NCBI GenBank assembly: GCA_902462665.1
Contig: CABQCM010000138.1
Coordinates: forward strand, 1 to 5,155
Direction: 5' to 3'
From: an uncultured Oscillospiraceae bacterium
GTDB lineage: Bacteria; Bacillota; Clostridia; Oscillospirales; Acutalibacteraceae
DNA length: 5,155 bases
Positions 1 through 5,155 of the stretch are shown here, one piece after another. Made by a program: the position numbers and the translations under genes. The number at the start of each line of letters is the position of its first letter. Position 1 is the stretch's first letter. The notes under the pieces were generated by a model. The model did not search any database and was not told where the DNA came from. It was given only the letters and a program-made list of their open reading frames with translations.

Positions 1-195
1 GGAATTATCGCTTCCTATTGCGGCCTGAACAAAAGCCCGTCAGTGCAAAAAGGCGACCGTGTGGAGGCGGGGAAACAAATCGGCGTGGTCGATACCATAC
101 CAAGCGAATCGGTGGAGGCCTCGCACCTTCATTTTGCAATTCTTCAAAATGACGTACCCATTTCTCCGTTGGAGTTGACCGGGGACATCGGATAA
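1..195 (+). CDS. M23-family metallopeptidase (LytM/SpoIIQ-like domain), C-terminal fragment
   Basis: This gene enters from the left edge, so only its last 64 codons are visible, ending in TAA at 193-195. The fragment has the C-terminal half of an M23 (lysostaphin/LytM-type) beta-sheet domain: a Tyr near residue 6, the turn VQKGDRVEAGKQIG (visible residues 15-28), then SHLHF (41-45). The HxH pair H42/H44 supplies zinc ligand and catalytic histidines in this family. The chain ends soon after, with the usual short hairpin and 'I-S-P' (residues 54-56). Active family members cut peptidoglycan cross-bridges outside the membrane; some sporulation relatives (SpoIIQ) are structural. The stretch between the IG turn and the histidines (DTIPSESVEA) resembles the Clostridia SpoIIQ/LytM group more than classical lysostaphin, but that subgroup call is an inference. 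The N-terminus, any signal or membrane anchor and the first zinc ligands are outside the window. The gene converges on the dapL gene and is followed by the hairpin at 250-291. Confidence 0.82.
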   Translation, partial: GIIASYCGLNKSPSVQKGDRVEAGKQIGVVDTIPSESVEASHLHFAILQNDVPISPLELTGDIG

Positions 196-232
196 TCCAC
201 CCCTATCGTGCCCACGTACCCAAAAGGGGCAA

Positions 233-249
233 GCCATTCATGAAATGGC
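233..249. repeat. Small perfect inverted repeat (6-bp stem, 5-nt loop)
   Basis: GCCATT at 233-238 pairs with AATGGC at 244-249 around the loop CATGA. It abuts the larger terminator hairpin that begins at base 250. On the minus strand it would lie just past the T-tract, so it would only be transcribed if termination there fails. The stem is short and could be chance. Confidence 0.35.
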
Positions 250-291
250 AAAAAGCGTCCGCAGGCGATAACCGCCTTGCGGGCGCTTTTT
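250..291. terminator. Bidirectional intrinsic terminator between convergent genes
   Basis: A long stem runs from AAAAAGCG (250-257) to CGCTTTTT (284-291). Its inner part pairs CCGCA/TGCGG and GGCG/CGCC around the loop ATAAC, with one G-T wobble and one bulged T on the right arm. The GC-rich core is followed by five T residues on the plus strand, and because the left flank is five A residues, by five T residues on the minus strand too. It lies 55 nt past the M23 gene's stop and 72 nt past the dapL stop, so it can end both transcripts. The region 292-363 between it and dapL is AT-rich with no gene or convincing signal. Confidence 0.9.
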
Positions 292-363
292 GTTCTCTGA
301 TAGACAAGAAAATATTGATATTGATTTCTTATCTTTGATTGCCAGAAATATGAGTTTTCAATA

Positions 364-1551
364 TCACAGGCAGCGGCAACAATCGGCAAAGCGTTCCATT
401 GCCTCGCGGGTACGCTTCTCTTCCCCAAACGCTGTCAGGCGAAAATACTCCTCGCCGTTGGCCCCGAATCCGGCGCCGGGTGTGCCAACCACATGGGCTT
501 TGTGCAGCAAAAAGTCAAAGAAGTCCCAAGAGGCCATGGAACCGGGGCAGCGCAACCAAACATAGGGAGAGTTTTTACCACCCGTATAGGTTACCCCGAG
601 CGAATCCATGGCCGCCGTCATCACGGACGCATTGCGGCGGTACGTGTCCAGAGCCTGCGCGATTTCCCTTTGCCCTTGTTCGGTAAAGACCGCGGCCGCT
701 CCCCGCTGTACAATGTAGGGTACGCCGTTAAACTTAGTCGTTTGACGGCGCAGCCACATTGCATTCAGAGACTCGCCCTGCCGAATCAGCTCATTAGGAA
801 CAATGGTATAACCACAGCGCGTACCGGTAAAACCAGCCGTTTTGGACAAAGAGCAAAATTCAATGGCGCACTGCTTCGCCCCCTCGATTTCATAAATGCT
901 GCGAGGCAGCGAGGAATCCATGACAAAGGCCTCGTAAGCCGCGTCAAATAGAATCACCGCGTCGTGCTCCAGCGCATAGTTTACCCATTGGCGTAGCCCT
1001 TCCTTATCGTAAACCGCGCCGGTGGGATTGTTGGGAGAACACAAGTAAATGACGTCGGCCTGGGTATCCTCCTGCGGCAAAGGCAAAAAGTTATTTTGTG
1101 CGGTCGCATTCAAAAAACGAATCGTGCGCCCCGCCATAAGGTTGGTGTCGACGTATACCGGGTAGACCGGGTCGGGAACGAGCACAGTATTGTCTTGATC
1201 CAGCAAATCCAGGATATTTCCCAGATCGCTTTTGGCCCCGTCGCTGACAAAAATTTCGTCGCTTTCGAGAGCCACGCCCCGACGGGAGTAATACCCGGCA
1301 ATCGCATCCTTCAAAAAGGCATAGCCCTGCTCGGGGCCATAGCCGTGAAAGCTTTCGGTATGCGCCTGCTCGTCAATCGCCTGGTGCATGGCCCTAGTCA
1401 CAGCGGGACAAATCGGCTGGGTGACGTCGCCGATTCCCATACGGATAATATCGGCCTGCGGATGCTGAGAACGAAACTCTTCCACCCGATGGGCGATATC
1501 GGAAAAAAGATAGCTGGGCTTCAGCGCGCGATAATTGGCGTTAATTTTCAC
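364..1551 (-). CDS. dapL: LL-diaminopimelate aminotransferase
   Basis: This PLP enzyme (fold type I, aminotransferase class I/II) converts tetrahydrodipicolinate plus glutamate directly to LL-2,6-diaminopimelate, bypassing the acylated intermediates of the DapD/DapC/DapE route. The 395-residue product matches DapL throughout: SYLFSDIA at 13-20, RMGIGDVT at 37-44, the cofactor-binding SDGAKSDLGN at 103-112, SPNNPTG at 172-178, FDAAYEAF at 202-209, and SLSKTAGFTGTRCG at 234-247, where K237 should form the Schiff base. R371 in YFRLTAFG should bind the substrate carboxylate. It is somewhat shorter than the usual roughly 410 residues. The start is GTG (1549-1551), chosen because AGGAGGG at 1559-1565 sits 7 nt upstream and the N-terminus MKINANY fits the family. 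That ribosome binding site overlaps the pyrG stop codon (12-nt gap), suggesting translational coupling. The C-terminus carries three cysteines in its last four residues. The gene is last in the operon; DapF, which uses its product, is encoded two genes upstream. Confidence 0.97.
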   Translation of the reverse strand: MKINANYRALKPSYLFSDIAHRVEEFRSQHPQADIIRMGIGDVTQPICPAVTRAMHQAIDEQAHTESFHGYGPEQGYAFLKDAIAGYYSRRGVALESDEIFVSDGAKSDLGNILDLLDQDNTVLVPDPVYPVYVDTNLMAGRTIRFLNATAQNNFLPLPQEDTQADVIYLCSPNNPTGAVYDKEGLRQWVNYALEHDAVILFDAAYEAFVMDSSLPRSIYEIEGAKQCAIEFCSLSKTAGFTGTRCGYTIVPNELIRQGESLNAMWLRRQTTKFNGVPYIVQRGAAAVFTEQGQREIAQALDTYRRNASVMTAAMDSLGVTYTGGKNSPYVWLRCPGSMASWDFFDFLLHKAHVVGTPGAGFGANGEEYFRLTAFGEEKRTREAMERFADCCRCL

Positions 1552-1558
1552 TCGAATT

Positions 1559-1565
1559 CCCTCCT
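1559..1565 (-). promoter_or_regulatory. Ribosome binding site of dapL, overlapping the pyrG stop codon
   Basis: On the minus strand this reads AGGAGGG, 7 nt before the GTG start of dapL. Its first two bases (1564-1565) are also bases of the pyrG TAG stop (1564-1566). The strong site supports the GTG start and implies that ribosomes ending pyrG arrive directly on it. Confidence 0.85.
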
Positions 1566-3177
1566 ATTGCTTGCGGTTTGCGCTTCGGCGGCCGGCGGCC
1601 TCCACAAAAGAACAAAACAGCGGATGCGGACGGTTGGGGCGGCTTTTAAACTCGGGATGGAACTGTACGCCGATGTAAAAATCTTCTCCCGGCAGTTCCA
1701 CCGCCTCGGCCAGGCGGCCGTCCGGCGAAGTACCAGCAATGCGCATGCCCGCTTCTTCCAAAGCCTGTCGATAGTCGTTGTTGAGTTCAAAGCGATGACG
1801 ATGCCGCTCGTCGATGTTTTCTTTTCCATACACCTCGCGCAGACGGCTGTCGGGCTGTATGGCGCAGGGATAAGAGCCCAGGCGCAACGTGCCGCCCTTG
1901 GGCATCTCGCCGTTTTGGTCGGGCATATAATCAATGACCAGATGGGAGCTTTGCTCATCAAATTCCTTGGAATTGGCGTCTGGCAAGCCGAGCACGTCCC
2001 GCGCGTAGGAGATGACGGCAATCTGCATGCCCAGGCAAATGCCCAAATAAGGGACATGATGCTCTCTGGCGTAGGCGGCGGCGTGCACCATCCCCTCAAT
2101 GCCCCGGTCGCCAAAGCCGCCGGGAATCAGGATTCCGTCGCAGGAACCGAGCAATTCACCGGCTGTTTCGGGGGTGACCTGCTCGGCGTTAATCCATTCA
2201 ATATCCACGTAGGATCGATGCTGGATACCGGCGTGATGCAACGCCTCGACCACCGAAAGATAGGCGTCGTGCAGCTCGACATATTTGCCCACCATACCGA
2301 TACGAACCCTCTGGCTGCGCTGCTCCATCCGGGCGATCAAATGGTTCCACTCGGTCAAATCGCAGATTGGCTCGCCCAAGCAAAGCTTTTTGCACACAAT
2401 GCGGGCCAATCCCTCGTTCTCCAGCATAATCGGTGCCTCATACAGGGAATCGAGCGTTTGATTTTCAATCACGCATTCCTCATCGACGTTGCAGAACAAG
2501 GCGATTTTGGGCTTGATGCTGCGACTCAAGGGTTCGTCGCAGCGCAATACGATAATATCGGGCGAAATCCCCATGCCCTGAAGCTGTTTGACCGAATGTT
2601 GGGTCGGTTTGGATTTGTGCTCTCCGGCGCTTTTCAAGTATGGCACCAGGGTCACATGGATGAACAAGCAGTTTTCTTTGCCTACCTCCATGGAGACCTG
2701 CCGGGCGGCCTCCACAAAAGGAAGCCCCTCGATATCGCCGATGGTGCCGCCGATTTCGGTGATGACCACGTCGGCCTCGGTCTTTTTCCCAACGGCATAG
2801 ATAAATTTCTTGATTTCCCCCGTGATATGGGGAATGATTTGCACCGTGTTTCCCAGATATCCGCCCTGCCGTTCTCGGTCGATCACATTGCCGTACACCC
2901 GACCGGTGGTAAGGTTGGAATAGCGGTTGAGATCCTCGTCAATAAATCGTTCATAGTGACCGAGGTCCAGATCGGTCTCGGCGCCATCCTCGGTGACGAA
3001 CACCTCGCCATGCTGGAACGGATTCATGGTACCGGGGTCAACGTTGAGATAGGGATCCAGCTTCTGCGCCGCCACCCTCAGGCCACGGCATTTCAGCAGA
3101 CGGCCGAGCGCCGCCGCCGTAATCCCCTTTCCCAGCCCCGATACCACGCCGCCGGTTACAAAAATATATTTGCTCAT
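1564..3177 (-). CDS. pyrG: CTP synthase (glutamine-hydrolysing)
   Basis: CTP synthase aminates UTP to CTP using ATP and glutamine-derived ammonia, the last step of de novo pyrimidine nucleotide synthesis, in the cytoplasm. The 537-residue product is full length (the E. coli enzyme is about 545). The N-terminal synthetase domain has FVTGGVVSGLGKG (6-18, P-loop-like ATP site), KLDPYLNVDPGTM (39-51), EDGAETDLDLGHYERF (63-78), IGGTIGD (142-148) and KSKPTQHSVK (188-197). The class I glutamine amidotransferase domain begins near residue 290: PGGFGDRG (352-359), GICLGMQ (379-385) with nucleophile C381, and QFHPEF (505-510) with H507 and E509 completing the triad. ERHRHRFE (457-464) is also conserved. 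The ATG start at 3175-3177 has GAAGGA at 3184-3189, six nt upstream. dapF ends 56 nt upstream and dapL starts 12 nt downstream. That 56-nt gap has no T-tract attenuator like the CTP-sensing leader of Bacillus subtilis pyrG, so any control probably acts on the whole operon. Confidence 0.99.
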   Translation of the reverse strand: MSKYIFVTGGVVSGLGKGITAAALGRLLKCRGLRVAAQKLDPYLNVDPGTMNPFQHGEVFVTEDGAETDLDLGHYERFIDEDLNRYSNLTTGRVYGNVIDRERQGGYLGNTVQIIPHITGEIKKFIYAVGKKTEADVVITEIGGTIGDIEGLPFVEAARQVSMEVGKENCLFIHVTLVPYLKSAGEHKSKPTQHSVKQLQGMGISPDIIVLRCDEPLSRSIKPKIALFCNVDEECVIENQTLDSLYEAPIMLENEGLARIVCKKLCLGEPICDLTEWNHLIARMEQRSQRVRIGMVGKYVELHDAYLSVVEALHHAGIQHRSYVDIEWINAEQVTPETAGELLGSCDGILIPGGFGDRGIEGMVHAAAYAREHHVPYLGICLGMQIAVISYARDVLGLPDANSKEFDEQSSHLVIDYMPDQNGEMPKGGTLRLGSYPCAIQPDSRLREVYGKENIDERHRHRFELNNDYRQALEEAGMRIAGTSPDGRLAEAVELPGEDFYIGVQFHPEFKSRPNRPHPLFCSFVEAAGRRSANRKQ

Positions 3178-3183
3178 CCTATG

Positions 3184-3189
3184 TCCTTC
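3184..3189 (-). promoter_or_regulatory. Ribosome binding site of pyrG
   Basis: On the minus strand this reads GAAGGA, six nt before the pyrG ATG. It is a weaker match to the anti-Shine-Dalgarno than the sites of dapF and dapL. The rest of the 3178-3233 gap contains a GC-rich imperfect inverted repeat without a following T-tract and no recognisable promoter. Confidence 0.65.
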
Positions 3190-3233
3190 CCTTCGTTTGA
3201 TGTCACTGTTTGCACACCCGCGGCCCGCAGGTT

Positions 3234-4073
3234 CTAAATTTCCACCATACCCTCAAACACCTTTTTGGCTTCGCCGGTCATGAGCACCGCCTCGTCGGTA
3301 TAACGGATAGACAACTCGCCGCCCTTGAGCCGTACCGTGATGGTATCCCCCTGCCGGCAATGGCCGCAAAGTACCGCCGCGACGGCCGCCGCGCAAGCCC
3401 CTGTGCCGCAGGCCCAGGTTTCGCCGCTGCCGCGTTCCCAAACCCGCATTTGCAGGGTATGATCGTTGAGCACGCTGACAAATTCCGTGTTGACCCGCTC
3501 AGGAAAGAGAGGATCGTTTTCGAACACCGGGCCAAGCTTTTCCAGATCCAGGGTATCCGGATTCTCCACAAACACCACGCAGTGGGGATTGCCCATCGAC
3601 ACACAGGTGATGCGACAGGGCTTGCCGCCGATTTCCACCGCGCGGTCAACCACCCGCTCTCCCTCCAGCGCAACCGGGATTTGAGCGGGAAGCAGCTGGG
3701 CACGCCCCATATCGACTGTGACCGACTGCACCAGACCGTTTTCGGGATAAAGGGTCAGGCGCTTGATACCGCTCAAGGTCTCGATGGTCATATTTTCCCT
3801 GGGGACAATACCGTTGTCATACAAATATTTTCCCACGCAGCGAATGGCGTTGCCGCACATTTTGCCCTCGCTGCCGTCGAGGTTGAACATGCGCATTTTG
3901 GCATCCGCCACGCTCGAGGGACAAATCATGACCACACCGTCCCCGCCGATGCCGAAGTGGCGATCAGAAAGCCAGACGCTGAGGGATTCGGGGCTGTCCA
4001 GCGGCGCGCGCAGGCAATCGAAATAAATATAATCGTTGCCGCAGCCATGCATTTTCCAAAACGGGATCTTCAT
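3234..4073 (-). CDS. dapF: Diaminopimelate epimerase
   Basis: DapF is a cofactor-independent two-cysteine epimerase that converts LL-diaminopimelate to meso-diaminopimelate for lysine and peptidoglycan synthesis. The product is 279 residues, normal for the family, and both mirror-image halves are present. The first half has KMHGCGNDY (7-15), GIGGDG (41-46) and NLDGSEGKMCGNAIRC (64-79), with catalytic C73. The second half has GNPHCVVF (161-168), VNTEFV (194-199), WERGSGE (212-218) and WACGTGAC (220-227), with catalytic C222. The ATG at 4071-4073 is chosen because family homology begins exactly there (MKIPFWKMHG) and GAGGAG lies 7 nt upstream at 4081-4086. Unusually, that ATG is in frame with the end of carB and no stop codon separates them, so DapF could also be made as the C-terminal part of a CarB-DapF polypeptide. 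Its substrate is made by DapL, encoded two genes downstream. The stop is TAG at 3234-3236. Confidence 0.97.
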   Translation of the reverse strand: MKIPFWKMHGCGNDYIYFDCLRAPLDSPESLSVWLSDRHFGIGGDGVVMICPSSVADAKMRMFNLDGSEGKMCGNAIRCVGKYLYDNGIVPRENMTIETLSGIKRLTLYPENGLVQSVTVDMGRAQLLPAQIPVALEGERVVDRAVEIGGKPCRITCVSMGNPHCVVFVENPDTLDLEKLGPVFENDPLFPERVNTEFVSVLNDHTLQMRVWERGSGETWACGTGACAAAVAAVLCGHCRQGDTITVRLKGGELSIRYTDEAVLMTGEAKKVFEGMVEI

Positions 4074-5155
4074 CTTACCACTCCTCAAATGGTTGATATC
4101 AAACAGCTCGACGCTGGCCTGGCTGTAACGGCTGCGCAGGCTTTCGGCAAGCGCGTTGGCCGTGTCGATGGAGGTCAGGCAGGGAATGGCCGTTTCCACC
4201 GCTTTACGCCGGATACGCACGCTGTCTCTTGTGGGAATACGCCCCTTCGCCGAAGTAGAAATGAGATACTGAATCTTACCGCTGTCAATCAAATCCAGGG
4301 TAGTATAGCCGCCTTCATGAATTTTGCTGATCACGCTTACCGGCAGCCCCGCCTCGGCAATCACCGCGCCGGTGCCCTGCGTGGCGTACAGGGTAAAGCC
4401 CAGCTCATAAAATTTCCGAGCGACCGAAGCAATCTCGCTGTGGTCGCTGCTGCGTACGCTCAGCAGCACGCCCCCCTGCTTTTTCATGGTATATCCTGCG
4501 GCGGTCAAGCCCTTATAAATCGCTTCCTCCAGGGTTTTGCCGATGCCGAGCACCTCGCCGGTCGATTTCATCTCCGGGCCGAGCTGGGTGTCGACATCCA
4601 TCAGCTTTTCAAAGGAAAAGACCGGCACCTTGACCGCCACATAGGGCGGCGCGGGATACAGCCCTGTGCCAAACCCCAAATCCTTCAGCTTCTCCCCCAG
4701 CATGGCGCGAGTGGCCAGGTCGACCATCGGCACGCCGGTCACCTTGCTTAAATAGGGAACGGTGCGCGAGGAGCGGGGATTGACCTCGATGATATACACC
4801 TCGCCCGCATAAACCACATACTGAATGTTGACCAAGCCGCGGACATTGAGGGCGAGAGCGAGCTGCTTGGTGCACTCGACGATACGGCGTGTAACCGCTC
4901 CAGTCAGGTTCCAGGCGGGATAGACCGCAATGGAATCCCCGGAGTGCACGCCCGCCCGCTCAACATGCTCCATAATACCGGGAATCAAAATATCATCCCC
5001 GTCGCAGATGGCGTCCACCTCCAGCTCAATGCCCATCATATACTGGTCAATGAGGATGGGGCCGGACAGCTCATGCTGCAAAATGATATCCATATATTCG
5101 TCAACGTCATCGTCCCCAAAGGCGATAATCATGTTTTGCCCGCCCAGCACATAGG
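4074..5155 (-). CDS. carB: Carbamoyl-phosphate synthase large subunit, C-terminal third (partial), in frame with dapF
   Basis: CarB makes carbamoyl phosphate from bicarbonate, ammonia (delivered by CarA) and two ATP, for pyrimidine and arginine synthesis. The 5' end lies beyond the right edge, leaving 360 visible codons, numbered here from the Tyr at 5151-5153. Residues 1 to about 205 are the second ATP-grasp (carbamate kinase) unit: VLGGQNM (2-8), EVDAICDGDD (45-54), PGIMEHVERAGVHSGDS (58-74), the metal-binding EVNPRSSRTVP (123-133) and LGPEMKSTGEVLG (191-203). Residues 227 to about 345 form the MGS-like allosteric domain: GGVLLSVRSSDHSE (227-240), ATQGTG (257-262), KIHEGG (277-282), RIRRKAVE (313-320) and TSIDTANAL (327-335). 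The MGS domain binds regulators such as UMP or IMP and ornithine in characterised enzymes. The natural end should fall near DIN (352-354), but the frame has no stop there and runs on through HLRSGK into dapF. The 4074 boundary is set by the dapF start, not by a stop codon. Confidence 0.96.
4081..4086 (-). promoter_or_regulatory. Ribosome binding site of dapF, embedded in the open frame after carB
   Basis: On the minus strand this reads GAGGAG, 7 nt before the dapF ATG. It is well placed and strong, which argues that dapF is or was translated as a separate protein even though the carB frame continues through it. Confidence 0.82.

Larger units (their letters stand above)
3234..5155 (-). other. 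Continuous carB-dapF reading frame (apparent gene fusion or stop loss)
   Basis: From the right edge to TAG at 3234-3236 the minus strand reads without interruption through the end of CarB and all of DapF, 640 visible complete codons including Tyr-5151. The linker between recognisable CarB sequence and the DapF Met is only about six residues (HLRSGK), and it is encoded by the dapF ribosome binding site and spacer. The other two frames each hold a stop close by: TGA at 4085-4087 and TAA at 4075-4077. Removing one T from the TTT at 4087-4089 would end carB as DINH-stop; adding one T there would end it as DINHFEEW-stop one base before the dapF ATG. Automated annotation may therefore call one fused protein or two. 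The open frame is directly seen; whether a fused protein is made is unknown. Confidence 0.85.

Noticed and set aside
292..363. AT-rich segment with AAGAAA/TTTCTT inverted repeat and ATTGAT repeats between the terminator and dapL
   Set aside because: The stem is weak and AT-only for the most part, it lies just past the dapL stop, and no credible promoter or small gene could be placed there.
1548..2114. A 188-codon minus-strand frame inside pyrG
   Set aside because: It is an out-of-frame shadow of the glutamine amidotransferase domain. The pyrG frame carries the catalytic motifs, so there is no frameshift here.
3217..3231. GC-rich imperfect inverted repeat between dapF and pyrG (CCCGCGG/CCGCAGG)
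   Set aside because: The arms leave almost no loop and no T-tract follows on the minus strand, so it is not supported as a terminator or as a pyrG attenuator.
1096..3237. A 713-codon open frame on the plus strand
   Set aside because: It is antisense to nearly all of pyrG and part of dapL, both unmistakable by many conserved motifs. Its translation shows no recognisable domain, and long open antisense frames are common opposite GC-rich genes with strong codon bias.
4446..4467. Seven-bp inverted repeat GCTGCTG/CAGCAGC in carB
   Set aside because: It lies within conserved MGS-domain coding sequence, has an eight-nt loop and no T-tract, and is composed of common Ser/Leu codons. Chance is the simplest reading.
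3210..4751. A 513-codon open frame on the plus strand opposite dapF and carB
   Set aside because: It is antisense to motif-complete dapF and carB and its translation shows no family signature. It is best explained as a shadow frame.

Overview
The window holds the end of one plus-strand gene and four minus-strand biosynthetic genes. It most resembles a chromosomal segment from an anaerobic member of the Bacillota (Clostridia, perhaps Oscillospiraceae-like). That placement is inferred from the use of the LL-diaminopimelate aminotransferase route, strong AGGAGG-type ribosome binding sites, tight co-directional gene packing, and an M23 peptidase tail of the type common in these bacteria. No rRNA or other taxonomic marker is present, so it stays provisional. 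There is no sign of a mobile element, CRISPR array, tRNA or phage.

Layout from left to right: (1) 1-195, plus strand, is the last 64 codons of an M23-family metallopeptidase. (2) 196-363 is the convergent intergenic region. It has a strong hairpin at 250-291 with A-tract and T-tract flanks, which can terminate transcription from both sides, and a small hairpin at 233-249. (3) 364-1551, minus, is dapL. (4) 1564-3177, minus, is pyrG (CTP synthase). (5) 3234-4073, minus, is dapF (diaminopimelate epimerase). (6) 4074-5155, minus, is the 3' part of carB (carbamoyl-phosphate synthase large subunit), which runs off the right edge.

The transcription order is carB > dapF > pyrG > dapL, with gaps of 0, 56 and 12 nt, so this is probably one operon ending at the bidirectional terminator. 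Two pathways alternate gene by gene. CarB and PyrG act at the start and the end of pyrimidine nucleotide synthesis; CarB also feeds arginine. DapL makes LL-diaminopimelate and DapF converts it to meso-diaminopimelate, the lysine precursor and peptidoglycan cross-linking residue.

The most notable observation is at the carB/dapF junction. carB has no stop codon in its own frame and reads straight into dapF, giving one uninterrupted frame from the right edge to 3234. dapF nevertheless keeps its own ribosome binding site (4081-4086) and ATG (4071-4073). Stop codons lie in both other frames within 15 nt before that ATG, so a single-base indel would separate the genes. The frame is therefore either a real CarB-DapF fusion or readthrough arrangement, or the result of a recent mutation or a sequence error. 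No wholly new system was seen; the rest is recognisable housekeeping metabolism.
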